Positions 19,099-27,787 of a stretch of 64,000 nt of DNA are shown one piece after another. The translations under genes and the position numbers were made by a program. This DNA is from Pseudorhizobium xiangyangii (GTDB lineage Bacteria > Pseudomonadota > Alphaproteobacteria > Rhizobiales > Rhizobiaceae). The DNA is taken from assembly GCF_020531965.1 (NCBI RefSeq), contig NZ_JAJAWH010000023.1:1-64000 (forward strand), read 5' to 3'. Under the pieces are notes generated by a model that saw only the letters and a list, made by a program, of their open reading frames with translations, ran no database searches and was not told the DNA's origin. Positions within the stretch are counted from its first letter, which is position 1, and each line of letters begins with the position of its first letter.

Positions 19099-19460
19099 CT
19101 GGACTCCGTCAATGCGTCGATCGACAAGGTCTTCCTGGTCTTATGGATGCGGATCGCGAATGACAGCATGATCGCCGTGACCGAAAAACCGATCACAATG
19201 GCCGTGACGACCAATGCGGAGGGAATGGGGTCCACCGCCCTGCTCGCGGCCTCCCCGGCATTCAGCGCCTCGTCGATAATCGGTGCCGTGCCGCCGGTTA
19301 CATAGCCAGTTGCGACCAGAACAATGTGCATCCCGGTGTCGACAAGTGAAAATCCGATGATAATGCGCAGAATATTACGATGCGTCAGCATCCCCCATAC
19401 GCCAACGAGCATGAGCATAAATCCGGTGGCGAGAAGTATCTGCGATACGGGCAAACCCAT
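19092..19460 (-). CDS. mnhC: MnhC/MrpC (NuoK-like) antiporter subunit
   Basis: A 122-residue protein with three predicted transmembrane helices and the NuoK/MrpC pattern: HRNILRIIIGFSLVDTGMHIVLVATGYVTG, then IPSALVVTAIVIGFSVTAIMLS near the C-terminus. Start chosen at the ATG at 19460, six bases after AAGGG; the longer frame begins at a TTG overlapping the previous gene. It lies between the MnhB-type and the double antiporter gene, matching MrpC or MbhG position. Confidence 0.83.
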   Translation of the reverse strand: MGLPVSQILLATGFMLMLVGVWGMLTHRNILRIIIGFSLVDTGMHIVLVATGYVTGGTAPIIDEALNAGEAASRAVDPIPSALVVTAIVIGFSVTAIMLSFAIRIHKTRKTLSIDALTESRW

Positions 19461-19483
19461 GGCCATCCCTTGTCTGTCGGGTC

Positions 19484-20182
19484 TCAACTACGGAAGCGGT
19501 CGATGACGACGCTGAGTTCAGCACCGACCTTGATACCCAGCAAAGCCGAGATGAGTGGGATGGCGCCTGCGCTGAAGAATGCCCCGAACTCGCCCAGCGG
19601 CAGGATGCGGCTATCGAGGAAGCCGCCTGCAAAAACCATCCCAAAGATGCCGATGCTGACATAGAGGACGCCCGCGAGCGATTCCGTAACGCTGAGAAAC
19701 CCGTGGTGGATTGGCCCCCTCGGATCGGCGAGCATCAGCAGCATGACGCCAGAAGCAACGACTGCACCTCCCTGAAATCCGCCGCCCGCCGAGAGATGGC
19801 CGTTCATGATCACGTACGCTCCGAATACAAAGACGAGGGGGAGCACAATTTCCGCGCCGGTGCGCACCAGTTCGCTCGGTTCCTTTCCCCTGCTACCGGA
19901 TGACTTCCGGGCAGGTGGTTTCCCGCTCACCTCCTCCGCCAGAAGCAGGCCGACGCTTGCTGCCACCATGAAGAGTACGGCAACCTCTCCAAGCGTGTCG
20001 AAACCACGAAACGAGATCAAAATACCCGTCACCACATTGGGGGCGCCAAGATCTGCCGGCACGTGCGTCAGATAATAGATGGCCAAGTCCGACAATGACT
20101 GACGCTCGCTGTAACCAGCGACGAGAGAACCGAAGATGACGCCGAATGCTACAACCGCAAGCAAGCTGAACACGCGGCTCAT
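19484..20182 (-). CDS. MbhE-like and MnhB-like fusion subunit
   Basis: A 232-residue protein combining two elements. The first 90 residues resemble MbhE or the last part of MrpA (LTHVPADLGAPNVVTGILISFRGFDTLGEVAVLFMVAASVGLLL). Residues about 105-232 are an MnhB/MbhF domain (VRTGAEIVLPLVFVFGAYVIMNGHLSAGGGFQGGAVVASGVMLLML). A charged linker KPPARKSSGSRGKEP joins them. In classical Mrp operons the first part is the C-terminus of MrpA; here it is detached from the antiporter unit, as in membrane-bound hydrogenases. The ATG overlaps the mnhG stop (ATGA). Confidence 0.82.
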   Translation of the reverse strand: MSRVFSLLAVVAFGVIFGSLVAGYSERQSLSDLAIYYLTHVPADLGAPNVVTGILISFRGFDTLGEVAVLFMVAASVGLLLAEEVSGKPPARKSSGSRGKEPSELVRTGAEIVLPLVFVFGAYVIMNGHLSAGGGFQGGAVVASGVMLLMLADPRGPIHHGFLSVTESLAGVLYVSIGIFGMVFAGGFLDSRILPLGEFGAFFSAGAIPLISALLGIKVGAELSVVIDRFRS

Positions 20183-20520
20183 GGCGAGCTCTCCTTAGCA
20201 GCGATACCATCTTCATCCCTGAGCGCATCAACCACCGTGCCCACCATGGGTGCGCCTGCCGCATGGGCAGCACGCGACAGAGCGTGGGAAGAAAGCGGAT
20301 TGGTCATGAGAACGAAATAGGCAACGATCAGGAGCTTGAGCGCCCAATCCGGATGATGGATGCCGAGGCCACTGAGAACGAGGATGTTCCCCAGAGTGGA
20401 GGCCTTCGTTCCCGCCTGGATGCGGGTAAATACGTCAGGCATGCGCAAAAGGCCCAGACCTGCGGAGAACAGGAAGAACGCACCGACCAGAATGACGATA
20501 TTGCCGATCAGCTCACTCAT
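20179..20520 (-). CDS. mnhG: MnhG/MrpG antiporter subunit
   Basis: A 113-residue protein with three hydrophobic helices and the MnhG signature GLLRMPDVFTRIQAGTKASTLGNILVLSGL (about residues 23-52) followed by VLMTNPLSSHALSRAAH. The ATG at 20520 is preferred over a GTG-like upstream extension; it overlaps the end of the preceding DUF4040 gene by eight bases. A structural subunit of the Mrp complex. Confidence 0.87.
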   Translation of the reverse strand: MSELIGNIVILVGAFFLFSAGLGLLRMPDVFTRIQAGTKASTLGNILVLSGLGIHHPDWALKLLIVAYFVLMTNPLSSHALSRAAHAAGAPMVGTVVDALRDEDGIAAKESSP

Positions 20521-20764
20521 CCCCCAGTCCCTCACCACCGGTCTTACGGATCGAATAGAGGAAAATCAGTGTCGCAAGGCCCGAGCCGATGGCCGCTTCG
20601 GCCATGGCAACGTCCGGGGCTGCAAGGAGCACGTATGAGACGGCTGCAAACAGGCTGGCAAGCCCGGCACTGACCATCGCCGCCATCATGTTTCTGAGCA
20701 GGACCGCCAGGACGCCACTGATCAAGATGCTGCCGCAAACCAGAAGGACCAGCAGTTCGAGCAT
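20513..20764 (-). CDS. MbhD/MrpA C-terminal-like subunit (DUF4040)
   Basis: An 83-residue protein with helices at about 1-22 and 25-70 and the motif LRNMMAAMVSAGLASLFAAVSYVLLAAPDVAMAEAAIGSGLATLIFLYSI. This matches MbhD of membrane-bound hydrogenases and a C-terminal segment of MrpA, here encoded as its own gene. It sits between mnhF and mnhG. The separation from the antiporter unit is a mark of the Mbh-like arrangement. Confidence 0.82.
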   Translation of the reverse strand: MLELLVLLVCGSILISGVLAVLLRNMMAAMVSAGLASLFAAVSYVLLAAPDVAMAEAAIGSGLATLIFLYSIRKTGGEGLGDE

Positions 20765-20769
20765 GGCGA

Positions 20770-21030
20770 TTACGGCCCCTTTTCGAGAAAGCGGGCGATG
20801 GCGAGAACCGAAAGAAAGCTCAACAGGCCATACACGAGCGCGACGTCGAGATAGACGAAGCGGCCCGATATGTCGGCGTAAAGGGCGACAAGAGAGATCG
20901 TCACGACCGTTAGCATGTCAATGGCGACAACCCGGTCCACCGCAGTTGCGCCAATTACCAGCCGAACCACCCCGAAGACGATGCTGAAAAAAATCAAGAC
21001 GATGGCGACCTGCAAGATGATGTCAGCCAA
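20770..21030 (-). CDS. mnhF: MnhF/MrpF antiporter subunit
   Basis: An 86-residue three-helix protein with the MnhF pattern VRLVIGATAVDRVVAIDMLTVVTISLVALYADISGRFVYLDVALVYGLLSFLSVLAIARFLEKG. It overlaps the upstream mnhE stop by eight bases and precedes the DUF4040 subunit by five bases. Confidence 0.87.
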   Translation of the reverse strand: MADIILQVAIVLIFFSIVFGVVRLVIGATAVDRVVAIDMLTVVTISLVALYADISGRFVYLDVALVYGLLSFLSVLAIARFLEKGP

Positions 21031-21553
21031 ATGCCGCCTCCAGATGTCGTCGAAAGGGACCGATGATCATTCGGCTTGCTTCTTCCGGATCGGACGTTCT
21101 CACGTCCAGCAAATGAATGAACAGCGCGTCTCCCCTCAGGTCCATAACAAGGGAGCCAGGAGTTAGGGCAATTGAGTTGGTCAACGCCAACCGACCGATC
21201 GAAGATTTGAGTGGCATGTTGACCTTGACGATACCGGGCCGGATATCGATGCGAGGAGCGTAGACGTAGCGCAACATATTGATGTTCGCCTTCACCAGCT
21301 CGCAGAAGAAGACGCAGGTGTAGGCCAGGAGATGGTAGGCCGTACGGGGAGCCGCCTGGATTCGCCAGACATCACCGCGTCGGATGAAGATGACTGCAAC
21401 GACCAGCGAGACAAGTGCACCGGTTGCGACAATAGGAGGTGCCACGGACGAATTGATCACCAACCAGACGGTGAAACAAACAATCCAGAGAACGATCAGG
21501 CCGCCGAGCAGACCTGATGCGGTCCGTTGCGTTGTTCCCTGGTCCTCCGGCAT
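21023..21553 (-). CDS. mnhE: MnhE/MrpE antiporter subunit, first gene of the operon
   Basis: A 176-residue protein with two N-terminal helices (about residues 12-55) and a cytoplasmic domain with the MnhE features YTCVFFCELVKANINMLRYVYAPRIDIRPGIVKV and LTNSIALTPGSLVMDLRGDALFIHLLDV. The ATG at 21553 has GGAAGG seven bases upstream. The promoter should lie in 21554-21870, shared with the divergent beta-solenoid gene. Confidence 0.87.
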   Translation of the reverse strand: MPEDQGTTQRTASGLLGGLIVLWIVCFTVWLVINSSVAPPIVATGALVSLVVAVIFIRRGDVWRIQAAPRTAYHLLAYTCVFFCELVKANINMLRYVYAPRIDIRPGIVKVNMPLKSSIGRLALTNSIALTPGSLVMDLRGDALFIHLLDVRTSDPEEASRMIIGPFRRHLEAAFG

Positions 21554-21870
21554 GGGCAGGCCTTCCAAAAATGGCGATTGCTATTGGCACTACGAGAGGC
21601 GCTCAACTCATGCACGTGACGTTCAGGACATCTTTCGATCCCGGATTTTTAGCCGGACGAACGGCAGCTTAGCACCGCGCGCGCCGCGCTGTGATCGGCA
21701 GAAAATCCGGAAATTTCGCTTGCAATCCTAGATGCCACCGCTGTTGCGCAGTTTTGAGTATGACCTCTTGACCCTTCTTCAAAACAGCGAAATCAATCAG
21801 CAAGATACCCGTCGGCTGTGGTCGTGTATTGTGCGGACCACAGCCCAGAGGCAACAACGGATCGCTCGCC
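21554..21870. other. Divergent intergenic region, no gene seen
   Basis: This 317-base gap separates the antiporter operon from the beta-solenoid membrane protein gene and must hold both promoters. I see no convincing operator, RNA element or small gene. Confidence 0.4.
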
Positions 21871-23595
21871 ATGAATGAGAATGCTCCGAACAAAGGGCCT
21901 GTCGTCGTCGGTGTGCGTGGACTTGCAAGTCTGGATCCTCTCAGTGCGGCGGAAGCAAAGGTCGTCGCACACCTGCAATCAGGCGATTTCGACAGGCTTG
22001 GTGATGGTTTGCGGCCGGAGATGGAAAGCCCGGAACGGAACGTCCGTGCCGAGCTCCTTCGCCTTCTTGTCCTGGGCAAGGAGGGTTATCGCCTGCATGA
22101 AAAGGGACTGAGACTGAGCGGAGCCTGGATAACCGGAATTCTGGACCTTGAGGGATGCCGGGTACCGCGTGACATAGGGCTGAAGGACTGTCACTTCGAA
22201 GCCTCGCCCGTTCTGCGATCGGCAATCATAGACAATCTGTTTCTTGATGGATCGGTAATGCCCGGCCTGCGGGCGGATCGGCTTGAGGCCCGAGGCTGCG
22301 TGTCGCTGCAGGGCGCGACCGTAAACGGCGAAGTCCGGCTTCCCGGAGCACGACTTGGGGGAAGCATCGAGGCTGACGGAGTCGTCATCACGTCGTCTGA
22401 CGGGCTCGCTGTCAACGCGGAGGACCTCGAGGCAAGAGGAGGAGTCCTGCTGCGGGGCGCCACGGTGCGGGGCGGCATTAATCTATCGTCGGCTCGGATT
22501 GGTGGCGATGTCAACGCGGTCGGCGCCCGGATCGAACGCCCCGGCGAAGTTGCTTTTAATGGCGACGCCATGGTTGCAGGAGGTGATCTGGCACTCAGGG
22601 GAGTAACTGTTGCAGGCGAAACCAGATTCCAGGGCGCTCACGTTGGCGGTGATGCAGACTGTACATCGGCCTCACTATCCCACCCGGAAGGTCATGCGCT
22701 GAGGTTCAATCGGGCAAAGATCGACGGTGCATTTTTTCTGCGACAGGGTGCCACCATCGACGGTGCGCTCGACCTGACGGCGACGACGATCAACGCAATC
22801 GAGGACGAACAGGCGAGCTGGCCCCGGTCCGGCGATCTGCTCCTGAACCGCTGCCAATATGGCGCCTTCACTGGCGGGCCTGTCGACGCGGCAAGCCGGC
22901 TTGACTGGTTGTCGCGCCAGACACCTGGCCGATGGGGCTCGGACTTTTGGCCGCAACCCTATGAACATCTCGCGACCGTCTTGTCCGAGATGGGGCATAA
23001 TGAAGATGCGCGCGAAGTGCTTATTGCCAAGGAGCGGTTGCAGCGCAGCGCGCGCCGTGCGCGCGCCAAAAACCCCGCCCTGAAACTCATCCTGACGATT
23101 ATAGATGGCATACTTGCAGTGACCCTCAGCTATGGACGGCAGCCCCTGCGCGCGATGCTGTGGGTCATTCTTTTCTGGTTAATCGGGACCGGCGTGTTCT
23201 CGGTCGCTTACAACGCAGGCGCGATGAAGCCCAACAGCCCGGTCGTGTTACGGGCCGTCGAATGGACCCTCTGCGATCTTGAGCAATCCGAAAGCCGCTA
23301 TTTGCCGTCAAGTGGATTGACGCTAAGCGGTCGAGCAGCACCGGGAGAAAACCAGCTCACTTGCTTCCGCAATCAGCCGGAAGCCGCCAGTTACCCCGAG
23401 TTCAATCCCTTGATGTATTCACTCGACGTGCTTTTGCCGGTGTTGTCGATCGGGCAGAAGGATTTCTGGCGGCCGGATTCGATGAAGCCGAACGGACCTT
23501 TCACGTTGAAATACTACTTCTTCCAGTCGATCGTGGGGTGGGCTTTAAGCCTTCTCGCCGTGGCCGGTTTCTCCGGATTGGTCAAATCGAGATAG
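21871..23595 (+). CDS. Beta-solenoid protein with C-terminal membrane domain, function unknown
   Basis: A 574-residue protein. Residues about 80-330 are a run of short repeats of the form LEARGxVxLxGATVxGxVxLxGARIGGxI, the look of a right-handed beta-helix related to pentapeptide-repeat or bactofilin-like folds. Then comes a helical segment (PYEHLATVLSEMGHNEDAREVLIAKERLQRSARRARAKNP, about 370-415), a pair of helices around 420-460, an external loop with cysteines, and a last helix near residue 555. The start is the ATG at 21871 (NENAPNKGP). Similar proteins have been labelled membrane-associated oxidoreductase, but I see no redox motif and do not accept that name. Confidence 0.75.
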   Translation: MNENAPNKGPVVVGVRGLASLDPLSAAEAKVVAHLQSGDFDRLGDGLRPEMESPERNVRAELLRLLVLGKEGYRLHEKGLRLSGAWITGILDLEGCRVPRDIGLKDCHFEASPVLRSAIIDNLFLDGSVMPGLRADRLEARGCVSLQGATVNGEVRLPGARLGGSIEADGVVITSSDGLAVNAEDLEARGGVLLRGATVRGGINLSSARIGGDVNAVGARIERPGEVAFNGDAMVAGGDLALRGVTVAGETRFQGAHVGGDADCTSASLSHPEGHALRFNRAKIDGAFFLRQGATIDGALDLTATTINAIEDEQASWPRSGDLLLNRCQYGAFTGGPVDAASRLDWLSRQTPGRWGSDFWPQPYEHLATVLSEMGHNEDAREVLIAKERLQRSARRARAKNPALKLILTIIDGILAVTLSYGRQPLRAMLWVILFWLIGTGVFSVAYNAGAMKPNSPVVLRAVEWTLCDLEQSESRYLPSSGLTLSGRAAPGENQLTCFRNQPEAASYPEFNPLMYSLDVLLPVLSIGQKDFWRPDSMKPNGPFTLKYYFFQSIVGWALSLLAVAGFSGLVKSR

Positions 23596-23617
23596 CTTCC
23601 CAAGGAACCGGAAAACT

Positions 23618-25450
23618 TCAAAAGCGCCAGATCAGCGGCACGATGAAGACCGAAACGACGAAGAACCACAACAGCAGCGGCAGACCCAGCTTCCAATAGT
23701 CGGTGAACGCGTAACCGCCGGGTGCCATTACCATCAGGTTTGTTGGTGTGGCAATCGGGGTAAGGAAGGCCGCAGCAGCGGCAACCGCTGTACTCATCAG
23801 CACCGGACGCGGGGAAATTCCCATTGCAGTCGCCGCCGCAACGCCGATCGGGATTACTATGAGCGCGGTTGCAGTATTGCTGATAAGTTGCCCCATGACC
23901 GCCGTCAGCACGAACAAGCCTGCGAGCAGGGCAACGGGACCGGCATCGCCGACGAGGCTTACAAGATGGTTCGCCATCAGTTGTGCGGCACCGGTTTGCA
24001 CCATGGCCGTGGACAGTGGCATCATCGCGCCAACGAGAATGACAGTCGTCCACCCGACCGCACGATAAGCCTGATCAACGCTCATGATGCCAGAGAGAAC
24101 GATCGCGCCTGCGGCGAGCAAGCCAGCGACCGCAGGCGGCACGAGGCCGGTCGCAAGCAACAGCACCATCGCAATCAGAATGGCGACGGCCTTTCGTGCA
24201 CCCGGGCCCATAGGCACGGCCTGGCGCCGAACCAGCTCCGGGGAATTGACCACCAGCACGTCTGGATCGTCGAGATGTACGTCGAGGGCCTCCCAGGTGC
24301 CCTGCAACAGCATCGTATCACCGGCTTTCAACACAACACCACCGGCATTGCTGGTTAGCTGCCCGGCAGAAACGTCCGCGTCACCACGCTGCACCGCCAG
24401 CACGATCAGGTCTCCACTTTCGGTGACCATTCCCGGAAAGACAGTCTCACCGATCAGGCCCGAGCGCGGCGGTATGACGACCTCGGCCAGGCCGGATCTA
24501 CGGTTGAATAGCGTCTCCTCACCCTTGCCATGCTTTCCATCATCCCGAAACGCTAGATGCATCTGCGCCGAAAATGCGGCTGCGGCTTCGGCATCGCCAC
24601 GCACGAGAAAGTGATCTCCCTCCGCCAGAGGCCGGCGCAAGGGACCCGTCGTCTCTCCATCCTGAACCGCCACAAGCTGCAGCCCTTCATATGCCGAAAT
24701 ATCGACTTCTGTCGGGGGCACGCCGATGTAGGGCGAGCTTGCACGAAGCCGCATCTGGTAGATCCCGCTCGCAAGGCCGTACTGCTCGACCAGCGTCTTT
24801 GCATGCTGACTGAAATCCGCCGGCATGGTCGCGCCATTCCGCTCGGGAAGCAGCCTCTGTCCGAACAGTATGATGATCACCATCGTCCCTACGAGGAGCG
24901 GCACACCCACAAGCGCAAACTCGAAAAAGCCGAAAGCGCCTACACCCGCGTCCATACCTGCATCAGACACCAGCACGTTTACCGGCGTGCCAGTCAAGGC
25001 AAGCATCGAGCCTGCATGCGCGGCAAAGACCAATGGCATCAACAATTGCGAGGAGTTGCGCCGGAGACGAACCGCGATGACGACGACAACCGGAAGCAAT
25101 GCCGCAACGGCCCCATTGACGCTGATCAGCGCGGTTAGAAGCGAGACAAGCGTCATGGTCAGGACGAGCAGGCGGGTTCTGCTTTCTTCGCCAGCACCGC
25201 GTATCAACAGTTGTCCCGCCCAGGCAGTAACGCCCGTGACTTCAAGTCCTGTACTGACGACGAATAGCGTGGCAATGAATATGACTGCCGGATCACCGAA
25301 GCCGCCAAGCGCCTGGCCGATCGTGAGAACCCCGGTCGCCCACAGCGACAGAGCGGTCAGCATTGCCACCGCCACGACTGGCAGCTTGTTCCAGACGAAA
25401 AGTACGACAGCAACCGCGATGATTAGAGCTGTATACGCTATGGGACTCAC
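23618..25450 (-). CDS. SLC13/DASS-family permease with TrkA-C-type domains
   Basis: A 610-residue transporter for an anion such as a dicarboxylate or sulfate. Two blocks of transmembrane helices (about residues 1-190 and 400-610) flank a cytoplasmic part with two TrkA-C (RCK) domains, seen as MRLRASSPYIGVPPTEVDISAYEGLQLVAVQDGE, LAEGDHFLVRGD and VIPPRSGLIGETVFPGM, LKAGDTMLLQGTWEAL. The transport block has the family SNT-type motifs ALTGTPVNVLVS and ISNTATALIVIPIGVA, and ATPTNLMV near the end. Start: GTG at 25450, seven bases after a G-rich Shine-Dalgarno; the nearby ATG is out of frame. Confidence 0.87.
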   Translation of the reverse strand: MSPIAYTALIIAVAVVLFVWNKLPVVAVAMLTALSLWATGVLTIGQALGGFGDPAVIFIATLFVVSTGLEVTGVTAWAGQLLIRGAGEESRTRLLVLTMTLVSLLTALISVNGAVAALLPVVVVIAVRLRRNSSQLLMPLVFAAHAGSMLALTGTPVNVLVSDAGMDAGVGAFGFFEFALVGVPLLVGTMVIIILFGQRLLPERNGATMPADFSQHAKTLVEQYGLASGIYQMRLRASSPYIGVPPTEVDISAYEGLQLVAVQDGETTGPLRRPLAEGDHFLVRGDAEAAAAFSAQMHLAFRDDGKHGKGEETLFNRRSGLAEVVIPPRSGLIGETVFPGMVTESGDLIVLAVQRGDADVSAGQLTSNAGGVVLKAGDTMLLQGTWEALDVHLDDPDVLVVNSPELVRRQAVPMGPGARKAVAILIAMVLLLATGLVPPAVAGLLAAGAIVLSGIMSVDQAYRAVGWTTVILVGAMMPLSTAMVQTGAAQLMANHLVSLVGDAGPVALLAGLFVLTAVMGQLISNTATALIVIPIGVAAATAMGISPRPVLMSTAVAAAAAFLTPIATPTNLMVMAPGGYAFTDYWKLGLPLLLWFFVVSVFIVPLIWRF

Positions 25451-25588
25451 GCCATCCCCTCCCCTCCTTGATCGGCCATCAGAACGACTGCGTCACATGA
25501 TTTTCTGCGGTGGCACTGTCGAGGGAGTAGATCTGGTGGTCATGGCATTCATCCCATATCCGAAATTAAGTATCAGGTTACGGCGTAA

Positions 25589-27136
25589 TTACAGGCCCCA
25601 AGGCAAGCCGAGCGCTTTCCACACTGCGAAAAGCCCGGTCCAGAGCACGAATATCAGCACGACATAAGGGAGCATCAGGGACACGATCGTGCCGACACCC
25701 GCGGACTTGTCGTATTTCTGGGCGAAGCCGACGACGAGCGCGAAGTAGGCATTGAGCGGCGTGATGGCATTCATCGGAGAGTCGCCCACGCGATATGCGG
25801 CCAGAACAGCCTCCGGCTCAACGCCGAGTTTCATCAGGAGCGGTACGAAGACGGGAGCGAAGATGGCCCATTTTGCAATCGCGCCCGTTAGCAGCAGGTC
25901 GATGATCGCAACCACGACGATGAAGCCGATCAGCAGCGGCAGAGCGCCGATATTGGCTGCCTGGAGGACGCCCGACAAACTGAGCGCCATGACCGTGCCA
26001 ATATTGGTGTAGGTGAAATAGGCGACGAACTGGCTAAGCACGAAGAACAGGAAGATCGTGCCGCCCATGCTCTTGATCGACTTCTCGATCGCCGCAATGA
26101 CATCAGCCAAGGTTCGCATCGTGCCCGCGCCGATACCGTATGTCCATCCTGAAACCAGAAAGACCAACATGATCAGGGCAATAAGGCCGTTCATGAAGGG
26201 CGAATTGCCGATGAGTTCGCCAGTGGTGGGATTGCGCAACGGCGCGCCGCTCGGAAGCGTCAGAAGGAGGAACACTACAACAAGACCGATGAGCCCGTAG
26301 AGGGCGAACCGCAGGCCGCGCGATTCCTGCTCGGTGAGCGTCGCTCCCTGACTCTGTACACGACCTTCGGCAGCTTCAGGATTATACTCGCCGAGCCGCG
26401 GCGCGATGATGCGATCGGTAATGAAGGCAATCACGAACGTCAGGAACACCACCGAGGCTATTGAAAACCAGACGTTGGACGCCAGGCCAATCGATCGCGC
26501 TGGGTCGACAAGATGCGCCGCATCATTGGTAAATTCCACGAGGACGGCATCAAGGGGCTTGATCAACATATTGACCGTGAAGGCCGCGGCCACGGCGGCG
26601 AAGCCAAGCGCCAGGCCGGCAAGCGGGTGCCGCCCGACGGCAAGGTAGGCGACGCCAGCCAGAGGTATCAGCACCAGATAGCCGGCATCAGCCGCGATGC
26701 TTGCCAGAATGCCGACAAAGGCCAGGATGTAGGTCAGCGCCCAGCGCGGCGAAACAACGACGAGCTTGTGGATCAGCGCCGTAACCAGGCCTGATTCCTC
26801 GGCAACGCCCGCGCCGATCATGGCCGCGATCATCAGCCCCACGGCGGTGAAGCTCATGAAGTTTGGAATGAGCGAGGAGTAGAGGAAGCGGATACCCTCC
26901 ACATTCAGCAGGCTGCGGATTTCCGTCGATGCCTGCTCGATCTCCTGCGTGTCAGGGTTGATGCGCTCATAGGTGACCGCCGCTCCAAAAGCGCCGAGCA
27001 CGGCCGACAGAACGATCACAATTCCGATTAGGATCAGGAAGATTACCACAGGATGGGGAACCATGTTTCCCACCTTCTCGACGCCGTCGAGAAATCTCTG
27101 CATGGTGGTTTTTGGGGCGGTGGCCGCTGTTGCCAT
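25589..27136 (-). CDS. AbgT-family transporter
   Basis: A 515-residue inner-membrane protein of the AbgT family, which includes the p-aminobenzoyl-glutamate importer of E. coli and sulfonamide exporters. Family features are the N-terminus FLDGVEKVGNMVPHPVVIFLILIGIVIVLS, the long helices ASIAADAGYLVLIPLAGVAYLAVGRHPLAGLALGFAAVAAAFTVN and the C-terminal GDSPMNAITPLNAYFALVVGFAQKY. The start ATG has AGGAAG before it. With an M20 peptidase elsewhere in the window it recalls abgABT, but the genes are 22 kb apart, so a link is not supported. Confidence 0.9.
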   Translation of the reverse strand: MATAATAPKTTMQRFLDGVEKVGNMVPHPVVIFLILIGIVIVLSAVLGAFGAAVTYERINPDTQEIEQASTEIRSLLNVEGIRFLYSSLIPNFMSFTAVGLMIAAMIGAGVAEESGLVTALIHKLVVVSPRWALTYILAFVGILASIAADAGYLVLIPLAGVAYLAVGRHPLAGLALGFAAVAAAFTVNMLIKPLDAVLVEFTNDAAHLVDPARSIGLASNVWFSIASVVFLTFVIAFITDRIIAPRLGEYNPEAAEGRVQSQGATLTEQESRGLRFALYGLIGLVVVFLLLTLPSGAPLRNPTTGELIGNSPFMNGLIALIMLVFLVSGWTYGIGAGTMRTLADVIAAIEKSIKSMGGTIFLFFVLSQFVAYFTYTNIGTVMALSLSGVLQAANIGALPLLIGFIVVVAIIDLLLTGAIAKWAIFAPVFVPLLMKLGVEPEAVLAAYRVGDSPMNAITPLNAYFALVVGFAQKYDKSAGVGTIVSLMLPYVVLIFVLWTGLFAVWKALGLPWGL

Positions 27137-27230
27137 GACTTCCTCTACTCGGTGCGATCGGCGGGCTGAAGCTTACTGGGTCGCCCGCTGGACGACCCTC
27201 TCGGCATTCGTGATAAGTCCCTGCTCAGTG

Positions 27231-27488
27231 TCAGCGTGGGCAGTCTGCGATATAGCGCCGGCCATTTCGATCTTGGAACTCGCATTGGCCGGGTCGTCCC
27301 GCGGCATTTCCGATCAAAGCCCCTGATACGCCACCGATTGCAGCACCGACGGCTGCGCCGCGGACATCATTGGTAACCACTCCACCAACAACTGCGCCCG
27401 TCGCTGCGCCCATACCCGCACCCCGTTCGGTTGAGGAGCAGCCTGCGAGCGAGATAACGGCAAGCGCCGAGACGACTAATATTCTCAT
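27231..27488 (-). CDS. Glycine-zipper lipoprotein
   Basis: An 85-residue lipoprotein with a signal MRILVVSALAVISLAGC (lipobox LAGC) and a glycine-zipper repeat between about residues 24 and 66 (GAGMGAATGAVVGGVVTNDVRGAAVGAAIGGVSGALIG), followed by a small C-terminal segment with cysteines in CEFQDRNGRRYIADCP. Such small outer-membrane lipoproteins are common and poorly understood. Confidence 0.82.
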   Translation of the reverse strand: MRILVVSALAVISLAGCSSTERGAGMGAATGAVVGGVVTNDVRGAAVGAAIGGVSGALIGNAAGRPGQCEFQDRNGRRYIADCPR

Positions 27489-27787
27489 TACTTTCCCCTA
27501 TCCAACGCGGCGACGTACGAGACCGGATTCGCACCGGAATCTATGCGCCTACAACGCGAGTATAGTGCTGCCTGCGACTCGCTGTGACCGGCACAGAATC
27601 CCGGAATTAAGCTCTAGGTTCATTTATCCGCGCTTCAGGAGAGGCGATTTCCCAGCGTTCTTAACGCACAAAACTGCGGCTTCATCGGCCGGCGTCATGG
27701 TGTCTGCGGGCACATGTTTCAGATGAGAAAGCGGAAATCCACGGCCCGAATCCGGCCGGCAAGGGTGCCGTTCAGATGGCGGCGATC

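Noticed and set aside
24825-25667. 280-codon plus-strand frame opposite the SLC13 permease
   Set aside because: Ser/Thr-rich antisense shadow; the transporter motifs on the minus strand settle the strand.
25589-27136. AbgT transporter plus M20 peptidase as an abg-like p-aminobenzoyl-glutamate pathway
   Set aside because: The peptidase at 2658-3869 is 22 kb away with many unrelated genes in between, and it is PepT-like rather than AbgA/AbgB-like.
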